Origin: Chromatiaceae bacterium
GTDB taxonomy: Bacteria > Pseudomonadota > Gammaproteobacteria > Chromatiales > Chromatiaceae
DNA length: 64,000 nucleotides
Assembly (NCBI GenBank): GCA_013426805.1
Contig: JACDZG010000028.1
Location: 1-64,000 of the forward strand
Direction of reading: 5' to 3'
Positions 45,436 through 52,980 of this stretch are shown piece after piece. Made by a program: the position numbers and the translations under genes. A model generated the notes under the pieces. It saw only the letters and a program-made list of their open reading frames with translations. It was not told the origin of the DNA and did no database searches. How positions within the stretch are numbered: position 1 is the first letter of the stretch; each line of letters begins with the position of its first letter.

Positions 45436-47229
45436 ATGCGCCTGCTTCATTATCTTGAAATCCAGAACTTCAAGCGCTTCGGTGACCGGCAGCGCATCGA
45501 GCTGGACCATCCGGCCGTGCTCATCGGCCCCAACAACTGCGGCAAGACAACGGCGATCCAGGCCATCGCGCTCTGGTCCCAAGCCATCAGGACCTGGCAG
45601 GCGAGTAAGGGAAAAGCACCGCCCAAGGAGCGCACCTCGACCTCGCTCAACCGCCTGAACATCGTGTCGGTGCCGGTTGCGCGCACGCGCTACTTCTGGC
45701 ACAACGCGGCGGTGCGCACCGGCAACACGGACATCCCGCTGTTGATTACGCTCGGCGTGCTTCATCAAAATATAGTCGAACCCGTCACGCTGCGCTTCCG
45801 CAACCAGGGCGACGAGCTGGTGTATTGCACGCCCGACGATGCCGCCCTGGAACGACCGGATCTCATCGAAACAGCGGCCGGGCTCAATGTCGAACTGTTG
45901 TACCCCATGTCCGGCCTGGAAACCGAGGAACCGATTCTCCAGCCGGGCCGCATCGGTGTGCTATTGGGACAGGGCCAGACAGCGCAGGTACTGCGCAACC
46001 TGTGTCTGCTGGTGTTTAAAGACGCACCAGAGGACTGGCGCCGCATCGCTGCGCTGATGCGGCGCTTGTTCACGGTCGATCTGGGAGACCCCACGGAGAC
46101 CGCGCGCGGCAGTATCAATCTATTCTACCGGCAAGCGCGGGTGAAGGAACCCCTGGATATTGCGCTCGCGGGACGCGGGTTCCAGCAGATGCTCCTGATC
46201 TTTGCCTATCTTTATTCACATCGCCGCAGCGTCCTGCTGATCGACGAACCGGACGCCCATCTGGAGATCTTGCGCCAGAAGCAGGTCTATGTACTGCTGC
46301 GCGAGATTGCGGCCGAGAACGAATCCCAAGTGATCTTGGTCACCCACTCGGAGGTGATTCTCGAGGAAGCGCTCGACCACAACCTCACGCTGCTGTTGGG
46401 CGGTCAGACCGACGATATTGCGGCGAAGTCGGATATCAAGAACGCCCTGAAACACTACGGCGCGGAACACTACGTCCGCGCGCGCCAGCGGGGCTATGTG
46501 CTTTATGTGGAAGGCGGTACCGATCTTGAGATATTGAAGGCGCTGGCAAACCGCCTGGGTCACCGCGTGGCGAATCTCTGGGACGAGCGGGTCAATGCCT
46601 TCTATGTCCAAGACAACTTCCCTGACCCCGATCTGAACTCCGAGCTGGAACGCGTAGAGGGCGGCTTCGGCGTGACGCCCAAGAAACACTTCTTCGCGCT
46701 TCGTAACATGGTCCCCGGACTCGCCGGCCTGGCGATCCTGGACAATGACGGTCGACAACGGCAAGACTCGGACGAGGGCGGACTGCATACTGTCTACTGG
46801 AGTCGCTACGAGGCCGAAAACTACTTCATCACGCCTGATCTGTTAAGGAACTTCGCCATTCGGAGCTACCAGGACCTTCCCCTCTTTGGGCAGATTCAAA
46901 GTGAGACTGATGAAGTGCTTGACGCGCTGATTACTGAGCGCGTGTTTGGCGGACGTGCCCGTGACCTCGAGATTTGGCGAAGTCTCGATCCGGCGGCGGC
47001 TCGGCTCCTGTGGGAGGCGAGAACTGAAAGGGTGAAACTCAGCGAGTTTGCCGAGGCGTTTTTCCGGCGCCTTGCCGCCCGATTGGGACACGCGATGCTG
47101 TTGCGCAAGGGGGAGTTTTATCGACTCGTTGACTTCGTCGACCCCCAGGGACTCCCGGAGGAGGTCACCGAGAAGCTGGATTTGCTCGCGGCGCTCTTCG
47201 CTGGGGCGGCCCCTGGGGAAGAGGCATGA
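45436..47229 (+). CDS. OLD-family ATPase/TOPRIM nuclease (class 1-like, defence candidate)
   Basis: The protein is 597 residues. The N-terminal ABC-type ATPase has Walker A IGPNNCGKTTAIQAIAL (31-38), Walker B VLLIDEPDAHLEI (267-275) and ILVTHSEVILEEA (H-loop). A TOPRIM nuclease follows, with VLYVEGGTDLEIL (Glu359) and AGLAILDNDGR (Asp436, Asp438). ATPase plus TOPRIM in one chain is the OLD layout, as in GajA. No UvrD-like helicase follows, so it is a stand-alone (class 1-like) OLD rather than Gabija. ATG 45436 starts MRLLHYLEIQNFKRFG. Its position between two copies of the hsdM promoter suggests insertion into the restriction locus. Both active sites look complete. Confidence 0.85.
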   Translation: MRLLHYLEIQNFKRFGDRQRIELDHPAVLIGPNNCGKTTAIQAIALWSQAIRTWQASKGKAPPKERTSTSLNRLNIVSVPVARTRYFWHNAAVRTGNTDIPLLITLGVLHQNIVEPVTLRFRNQGDELVYCTPDDAALERPDLIETAAGLNVELLYPMSGLETEEPILQPGRIGVLLGQGQTAQVLRNLCLLVFKDAPEDWRRIAALMRRLFTVDLGDPTETARGSINLFYRQARVKEPLDIALAGRGFQQMLLIFAYLYSHRRSVLLIDEPDAHLEILRQKQVYVLLREIAAENESQVILVTHSEVILEEALDHNLTLLLGGQTDDIAAKSDIKNALKHYGAEHYVRARQRGYVLYVEGGTDLEILKALANRLGHRVANLWDERVNAFYVQDNFPDPDLNSELERVEGGFGVTPKKHFFALRNMVPGLAGLAILDNDGRQRQDSDEGGLHTVYWSRYEAENYFITPDLLRNFAIRSYQDLPLFGQIQSETDEVLDALITERVFGGRARDLEIWRSLDPAAARLLWEARTERVKLSEFAEAFFRRLAARLGHAMLLRKGEFYRLVDFVDPQGLPEEVTEKLDLLAALFAGAAPGEEA

Positions 47230-47240
47230 AGTCCACATCG

Positions 47241-47332
47241 TCGCGCAGAGCGGACGGCCGACGCTCGTTCTGTCCACGCGTTACGTATAATGTCCCCGGA
47301 ACACCCCGCGACACAGAGGAAAGGACATCGCC
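47241..47332 (+). promoter_or_regulatory. hsdM promoter region (right direct repeat)
   Basis: A perfect -10 TATAAT (47286-47291) and a strong ribosome site GAGGAAAGGA (from 47314) precede the TTG start at 47333. The repeat extends to 47360 within hsdM and is duplicated at 45171-45271. Confidence 0.65.
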
Positions 47333-49132
47333 TTGAGCGCCGACAGCCACGCCCAGCTCGCCAACTTCATCTGGAGCATCTGCAACCTGTTGCGGGGACC
47401 CTACAAGCGCAACGAATACCGCATCAAGAAGTTCGCCTCGGTCGATCTCTCCCCGGATCGCGTCGACAACCTCCAGATGGGCTACGTCTTCGAGGAGCTG
47501 ATCCGAATCGGCGCCGAGCAGTCGAACGAGGAAGCCGGCGAGCACTTCACCCCGCGCGAGGTGATCAAGCTGATGGTCAATCTCCTGCTTTCCCCGGAGG
47601 AGGATCTGCGTAGGAGCCACGTCGTCAAGACCATCTACGACCCGGCCTGCGGCACCGGCGGCATGCTCTCGGTCGCGGAGCGCTACATCCGCGATCTCAA
47701 TGCCGACGCCGATCCCCACCTGTTCGGTCAGGACTGGAACGACGAGTCCTGGGCCATCTGCAAGGCCGATATGCTGATCAAGGGCGAGGACGCCGACCAC
47801 ATCGTCCTCGGCGACACCTTCACCCAGGATGGCTTCGACCGCGACGCGGGGGGCAAGCGGCGCACGTTCGACTATATGTTGGCCAACCCACCCTTCGGCG
47901 TGGAGTGGAAGCAGCAGCAGAAATACATCGAGGACGAGGCCAGTTCACTGGGGTACAGCGGCCGGTTCGGCGCCGGCCTGCCGCGCATCAACGACGGCTC
48001 GCTGCTCTTCCTGCAGCACATGCTCGCCAAGATGCGGGCCCCGGCGGAGGGCGGCAGCCGGATCGGCATCGTCTTCAACGGCTCGCCGCTCTTCACCGGC
48101 GACGCCGGCAGCGGCGAGAGCACGATCCGCCAGTGGATCATCGAGAACGACTGGCTCGAAGCCGTGGTCGCGCTCCCCGACCAGCTCTTCTACAACACCG
48201 GCATCTCCACATACCTCTGGGTGCTCACCAACCGCAAGGAGCCCAGACGCAAGGGCAAGGTGCAACTCATCGACGCCCGGCGCTTCTTCGTGAAGATGCC
48301 CAAGAGCCTCGGCAACAAGCGCAACAAGATCGGCGATCCCGCCGACCGGCCGAGCGAACCGGACCAGATCGGCGACATCACCCGCCTGTTCGGCAGCTTC
48401 ACCGACGGCGAGACCCGCACCTTCACCGAAGAAGACCCGATCACCAAGCAGCCCGTCGCACGGGTGCGTGTCGTCAGCAAGGTCTTCGACAACCAGGATT
48501 TCGGCTTCCACAAGATCACGGTCGAGCGCCCGTTGCGCCTGAGCTTCCAGGCGACCGCGGAGCGGATCGCCCGCCTGAAAACCGAGAGCGGCTTCGTCAA
48601 GCTCGCCACCAGCACCAAGAAGAACGAGAAGGCCCGGCTCGACGACATCGCGACCGGCAAACGGCGGCAGGACCAGATTCGCAACCTCCTCGCCCGATTC
48701 GCCGCGGCGCACGGTGACACGCTCTACAAAGACCGCACTGACTTCCTGACTGCCCTGCGCGAGGTCGATCGCGCCGCCGGTGTCCGGTTGACCGCACCCG
48801 AACTCAAAGCCGTGCTCGGCGCCTTGGGCGAGCGCGACGAGACGGCGGAGCCCTGCCGCGACCGCAATGGCAACCCCGAGCCTGACCCGGATCTGCGCGA
48901 CACCGAAAGCGTGCCCCTGAAGGAAGGCATCGCGCAGTACTTTGAGCGCGAGGTGCGCCCGCACGTCCCCGACGCCTGGATCGACGAGGACAAGACCAAG
49001 GTCGGTTACGAGATCCCGCTCAACCGGCACTTCTATCGCTATGAGCCACCCCGTCCGCTTGAGGTCATCGAGAACGATATCAAGACGTTGGAGCAGGATA
49101 TTCTCGCACTTCTCAAGGAAGTCGCTGCATAA
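47333..49132 (+). CDS. hsdM: Type I restriction-modification methyltransferase HsdM with N-terminal deletion
   Basis: The protein is 599 residues. The N6-adenine methylase core is complete: DPACGTGGML (SAM binding, about 103-112), NPPFGV (185-190), and the C-terminal helices. The N-terminal HsdM domain is cut: residues 1-30 (SHAQLANFIWSICNLLRGPY then KRNEYR) are joined directly to IKKFASVDLSPDRVDNLQMG. Relatives continue EYRK-VILPLTVLRRFD and carry about 100-110 more residues before the KKFA stretch. The deletion (at about 47422) is in frame. The start is TTG 47333, with a good ribosome site. It works with HsdS at 49837 and HsdR at 52981. Whether this shortened protein still methylates is doubtful. 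Confidence 0.85.
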   Translation: MSADSHAQLANFIWSICNLLRGPYKRNEYRIKKFASVDLSPDRVDNLQMGYVFEELIRIGAEQSNEEAGEHFTPREVIKLMVNLLLSPEEDLRRSHVVKTIYDPACGTGGMLSVAERYIRDLNADADPHLFGQDWNDESWAICKADMLIKGEDADHIVLGDTFTQDGFDRDAGGKRRTFDYMLANPPFGVEWKQQQKYIEDEASSLGYSGRFGAGLPRINDGSLLFLQHMLAKMRAPAEGGSRIGIVFNGSPLFTGDAGSGESTIRQWIIENDWLEAVVALPDQLFYNTGISTYLWVLTNRKEPRRKGKVQLIDARRFFVKMPKSLGNKRNKIGDPADRPSEPDQIGDITRLFGSFTDGETRTFTEEDPITKQPVARVRVVSKVFDNQDFGFHKITVERPLRLSFQATAERIARLKTESGFVKLATSTKKNEKARLDDIATGKRRQDQIRNLLARFAAAHGDTLYKDRTDFLTALREVDRAAGVRLTAPELKAVLGALGERDETAEPCRDRNGNPEPDPDLRDTESVPLKEGIAQYFEREVRPHVPDAWIDEDKTKVGYEIPLNRHFYRYEPPRPLEVIENDIKTLEQDILALLKEVAA

Positions 49133-49336
49133 CAATGAAGCGATTCCGACAGACTGTGGCCCCGCAACCGGACCAAGGCGACGAGACCTCCGCCTTCGTC
49201 TACCCGGCAACCCTTCGGGGCTCTCGCTCTTGCCTGTTGTCGTCGCTCAGGTCTACAATTATCCGCAACAACACCCCCCACGCATCCCGTCGGATCTGCG
49301 CACCATGGGGGGTTACTTTTTTCCGGAGGCGCACAG
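49133..49336. other. Spacer between hsdM and the abi remnant
   Basis: About 200 bases with no credible gene. A GGAGG-type ribosome site (TCCGGAGGCGCACAG) lies just before the abi start. Confidence 0.6.
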
Positions 49337-49796
49337 GTGCGCTTCGATAAGCCCCCGCTCAGCTTCGAGCAACAGCTCGACCGAATGATCGAGCGCGGCA
49401 TCCGCTGCGATGACCGCCAGCAGGCGCTCCACTATCTTGCCCATCTCAATGGACGAAAGCAACCTCACCTCGTTTCTCCACCACCTCACAATCATCCGCA
49501 ACATCTGCGCCCATCACGGTCGTCTCTGGAACCGGGAATTCACCGTCACCTTCCGCCTGCCGAGCCATCGGCCCAAAACGCTGATTTCCAGTCTCAACCC
49601 GAAGGACGGGCGCCGCATTTACAACACACTCGCCATGCTTGCCGACCTGATGGATCGAATCAGCCCCGGCCACCACTGGAAACGCCGGTTGCGAACGCTC
49701 CTGGAACAGCACCGCATCGACACCCGGCCCATGGGATTCCCGGATCATTTTGCCCTTCGGCCGCTCTGGGCCGATGTTTGGACGGAGGCCCGCTGA
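49337..49796 (+). pseudogene. Abi_2-type abortive infection gene, internally deleted
   Basis: The start (GTG 49337) gives VRFDKPPLSFEQQLDRMIER then DRQQALHYLAHLN, the N-terminus of Abi_2/AbiD-like proteins. At about 49450 the sequence changes frame and continues SFLHHLTIIRNICAHHGRLW (with the RNxCAHHxRLW HEPN-type motif) and AMLADLMDRISPGHHWKRR to a normal end at 49796. Relatives are about 300-330 residues, so roughly 170-200 middle codons are missing. The catalytic RN...H motif is left in the second fragment, which could only be made from an internal start. It sits between hsdM and hsdS, a common place for such genes. Confidence 0.65.
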
Positions 49797-49836
49797 TGAC
49801 AACACAGCCGACCGGCATACGGATCCGAGGCCGTCG

Positions 49837-51210
49837 ATGAGATATCAACCCTATCCGAGGTACAAACCGAGCGGGGTCGAGTGGCTTGGGGAGGTACCTG
49901 AACATTGGAACGTGAAGCGGCTCAAAGCCGTTGCGACTTATTCGGTCAGCAACGTAGATAAGGTGCCGTCAGAGAACGAGATGCCGGTACGCCTGTGCAA
50001 TTACACCAACGTCTATTACCACGACCAAATCCGTCCGGGTATGGGACTGATGGAGACGACAGCAACGCCGGAAGAGGTCCGCCGTTTTGGACTGAAGGTT
50101 GGCGACGTGGTCATTACAAAGGACTCTGAGGAGTGGAGTGACATCGCTGTTCCGGCCCTCGTAGTCGAATCCGCCGCCGATCTAGTCTGCGGTTACCACT
50201 TGGCGATTGTACGACCCAACCAGCCGCAACTGCTCGGGCGGTTTCTCTTGCGGGTATTTCAGGCCTGCGCGGTGAACCAGCAGTTCCAAGTAGCAGCAAC
50301 TGGTGTGACGCGATACGGCTTACCAAAATCATCGATCGGAGAGGCATGGCTCCCGCTTCCGTCCACGACAGAACAACATGCCATCGCCGACATCCTCGAC
50401 CGCGAGACGTTGATGCTCGACACGCTGGTGGCGAAGAAGCGGACCTTGATCGAGCGGCTGAAAGAGAAGCGCACCGCACTCATTTCGCGGACGGTCACCC
50501 GCGGCCTACCTCCCGACGCCGCCCGCGCCGTCGGCCTCGACCCACACCCCAAGCTCAAGCCCTCCGGCATCGAATGGCTTGGCGACGTGCCGGAGCATTG
50601 GGGCGTGGCGCAGTTGCGGCGCAGGTGCGTGATCCTCGACTGCATGCATCGCACGGTCTCGTTCATTGACGATGGGGTTCCTCTTGCAAGCATCCGTGAG
50701 GTCCATGGATTCGAAGTCGACCTGTCCAATGCAAAGCAGACAACGGAGGAAGAGTATCTAGGGCTACTTGAAGGTGGTAGACGCCCTCGCATTGGAGACA
50801 TCATCTACAGCAGAAACGCGTCGGTCGGCGACGCGGCCATTATCGCGACATCGGAGCGGTTTGCGATGGGCCAGGATGTTTGCCTTCTCCGCTCGGAGGC
50901 ACAGGATGCAAAGCACCTGCTCCTGCTTCTTCGGTCAGAGCCACTCGTACAGCAGCTAGAGTCCTTCGTAGTCGGCGCCACATTCCGGCGAATCAACGTC
51001 GGCCAGATTCGCACGTTCTGGGCCTGCTGGCCACCGGTCGAGGAGCAACGCGCCATCGCAGCGTTCCTCAACCGCGAGACAACGAGAATTGACGCCATGA
51101 TCGCCAAGATCGAAACCGCCATCAACCGCTTGCAGGAATACCGCACCGCGCTGATCACCGCCGCCGTCACCGGCAAGATCGACGTACGCGCAAGAGCAAG
51201 CACAGCGTAA
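49837..51210 (+). CDS. hsdS: Type I restriction specificity subunit HsdS
   Basis: The protein is 457 residues. It has two target-recognition halves, each opening with the same motif (KPSGVEWLGEVPEHW near residue 11 and KPSGIEWLGDVPEHW near 245), each followed by a coiled-coil spacer with EQxAIADILDRET / EQRAIAAFLNRET. The protein reads as complete. The two halves recognise the two parts of a bipartite DNA site. ATG 49837 begins MRYQPYPRYK. The gene lies 40 bases after the abi remnant; the next gene begins 10 bases past its stop. Confidence 0.92.
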   Translation: MRYQPYPRYKPSGVEWLGEVPEHWNVKRLKAVATYSVSNVDKVPSENEMPVRLCNYTNVYYHDQIRPGMGLMETTATPEEVRRFGLKVGDVVITKDSEEWSDIAVPALVVESAADLVCGYHLAIVRPNQPQLLGRFLLRVFQACAVNQQFQVAATGVTRYGLPKSSIGEAWLPLPSTTEQHAIADILDRETLMLDTLVAKKRTLIERLKEKRTALISRTVTRGLPPDAARAVGLDPHPKLKPSGIEWLGDVPEHWGVAQLRRRCVILDCMHRTVSFIDDGVPLASIREVHGFEVDLSNAKQTTEEEYLGLLEGGRRPRIGDIIYSRNASVGDAAIIATSERFAMGQDVCLLRSEAQDAKHLLLLLRSEPLVQQLESFVVGATFRRINVGQIRTFWACWPPVEEQRAIAAFLNRETTRIDAMIAKIETAINRLQEYRTALITAAVTGKIDVRARASTA

Positions 51211-51219
51211 TAACGCAAA

Positions 51220-51594
51220 ATGATGTTCAGAGAGACATTGCCCGAAGACTGTCCACCTGGAGCGGCAGACGAAATTGCGGAACAGCGCGATGTTTATCGG
51301 CTGGTCGCCTCCGATCCGCCAACAGAGGCAGACTTTCGCTCACAGCGCGCATTGCGGCCTACCGCCGTGTTCAGTGTCTCGGAGTGTCAGGCGTGCGGGC
51401 TTTCAGTGCATACCGAACGGGCGGACTCGCTGCGCGCAGCGAAGTTGCCAAGACTCAGGGGTAAGCGGATCTGTCGGGTGCGACTGCTGCCGGGTGCGGG
51501 CTATCTGCAGCAAACGGGCACGCCCTCGCACCACACCTGGTGGCCGTCGGCGGACTTCGACATTCTGGCGCAGTGTGAGGCTGCAATGTCATGA
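51220..51594 (+). CDS. Unknown small protein, first of a pair between hsdS and hsdR
   Basis: The protein is 124 residues. I do not recognise a family. It has no signal peptide or membrane segment. A CxxC pair (SECQACGLSVH) could hold zinc, and the C-terminal half is basic (RLRGKRICRVRLLPG) then ends TWWPSADFDILAQ. The start is ATG 51220 or 51223, 10 bases after hsdS, and the stop overlaps the next start (ATGTCATGA), so it is co-translated with 51591. It resembles an accessory or inhibitor protein inserted in a restriction operon. Confidence 0.6.
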   Translation: MMFRETLPEDCPPGAADEIAEQRDVYRLVASDPPTEADFRSQRALRPTAVFSVSECQACGLSVHTERADSLRAAKLPRLRGKRICRVRLLPGAGYLQQTGTPSHHTWWPSADFDILAQCEAAMS

Positions 51595-52736
51595 CCACAA
51601 TCCGGCATCTACGAACCTTGTATTTCTACGATGGGCCTCAGGTCATCGAGGCACGAGACGCTATCGGAGGGCATTACGTTGGGGTCCTGATCGAACCCGA
51701 CGGAGCGCATGATCGCTTCCTGGTCTGCGGTGTAGATCCGGATCGTCTGCGCGAGTTCCGCATCGGCCATCTGGATTTGCTTGCCCTGCTCACGGAGCAG
51801 GACGAAGCAAGGTATTTCCTCGCCACCGTGACCGGGGCATTGAGCGAGCCGCTGCACCTTACGGCGATCAATCATGAGGCAGACATCCAAGGCTATCTTC
51901 CAGACGAAGGATTTGTGCTGCACGATCCTCCGATCGAGGACCTGACATTGCGCGAGGCGCACGACCGAAACACCCTGGTGCTCAACATCGCGGTCGATCC
52001 ACCGGAAGCGAATTCGGAGAACCGCATCCGGGTGTCCACGCTGGTGGGCCTGCTGAACAATGTGCAGACGCTGTTAAGGCATGCATATGGCGCTGCCCTG
52101 CGGGATCTGCCTGCTGCCGCCCGGCGCAGCATCGACCGTACGGATGCGCACTTGATGGACGTGGTGGTTCCGGCCGCGTCAGGCTCGTTCCGGATCGTCT
52201 TAGCTGCGTCCAGGGCCAGCGACTTGCTGGGACACAACGAACTGGCGCGCGCGTTGGAGAGGGTCGATGCGATGTTCGACGACATTGATCAGCCGGAAGT
52301 GGTTCTGGAGCGCGTGCGTACGCATCGAGGGCATTTTGCCGGCGCTTTCCTGCGCTTGTTGCGATTTCTGGTGGACCACCGGTCCGGCATGCGATACGAC
52401 TGGGCGCAGCCGGGCTTCTCAGCTCCACGATCCCGGTCGATCAGCCAGGCGCAATCGCTGCCCATTGTCGAGCTACTATCGGGTGTGTCCAATCTGGGTT
52501 CGGAATCGATCACTTTAACCGGTATTCTGGAAGAAGCGGATGTCACTCGGCGTACCTGGCGGATGGCGACGGACGAAGGCAAGGTGACGGGTGGGGTACA
52601 GGAGAGCGGCCCAACACTCGAAGGCTTACGGCTCGGGGCCGCCTATGAGTTTTCGTGTATCGAGGAGATCGAGTTCTTCGATGGCACCGGCCAGGAAGCC
52701 CGTAAGATGATCTTGACCGAGCATCGCCCGCGCTGA
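51591..52736 (+). CDS. Unknown 381-aa protein, second of the pair (DUF6575-like)
   Basis: The protein is 381 residues. Beta-rich N-terminus (IRHLRTLYFYDGPQVIEARD, HYVGVLIEPDG, FRIGHLDLLALLTEQDEARY), a helical middle (VSTLVGLLNNVQTLLRHAYG, LARALERVDAMFDDID) and a beta-rich C-terminus (YEFSCIEEIEFFDGTG). I recall related uncharacterised proteins labelled DUF6575, but no activity is known. No nuclease, ATPase or membrane motif is evident. It overlaps the preceding gene by 4 bases and is followed by a 244-base gap before hsdR. Its location in a type I restriction operon suggests a defence or restriction-control role. Confidence 0.6.
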   Translation: MTTIRHLRTLYFYDGPQVIEARDAIGGHYVGVLIEPDGAHDRFLVCGVDPDRLREFRIGHLDLLALLTEQDEARYFLATVTGALSEPLHLTAINHEADIQGYLPDEGFVLHDPPIEDLTLREAHDRNTLVLNIAVDPPEANSENRIRVSTLVGLLNNVQTLLRHAYGAALRDLPAAARRSIDRTDAHLMDVVVPAASGSFRIVLAASRASDLLGHNELARALERVDAMFDDIDQPEVVLERVRTHRGHFAGAFLRLLRFLVDHRSGMRYDWAQPGFSAPRSRSISQAQSLPIVELLSGVSNLGSESITLTGILEEADVTRRTWRMATDEGKVTGGVQESGPTLEGLRLGAAYEFSCIEEIEFFDGTGQEARKMILTEHRPR

Positions 52737-52758
52737 GCGCCAAACGTTAGGGCGATTG

Positions 52759-52771
52759 CCGGAAATCACCT
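52759..52771. repeat. Solo end of the 16-base inverted repeat found at 35985-36124
   Basis: CCGGAAATCACCT matches 13 bases of the right end of the MITE-like element at 35985-36124. The second end is not present nearby. It lies in the 244-base gap before hsdR (52737-52980), which is otherwise without a gene and probably holds the hsdR promoter. Confidence 0.5.
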
Positions 52772-52980
52772 ACATTGCGGGTCATCGGGCCGCCGCTCAG
52801 ATCGCTTAAGCCCGCAATCTCCGACGAGCGGCAAAGCGGCCCGTCGCTTATTTGACGGCTATTTGACGCCATGCCTGGCGGACAGCGGCCAATGTTCGGA
52901 TATGCCTTGTAACTGACTGAGAAAGCGTAAATGTCTGCGTTTGCGGTGCCGCCTGCTTATTTGATGGAAGCCTGAGACCC

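Noticed and set aside
45436-47229. Gabija system (GajA with GajB)
   Set aside because: The ATPase/TOPRIM protein fits GajA-like layout, but the next gene is hsdM and no UvrD-type helicase is present, so a stand-alone OLD is the better call.
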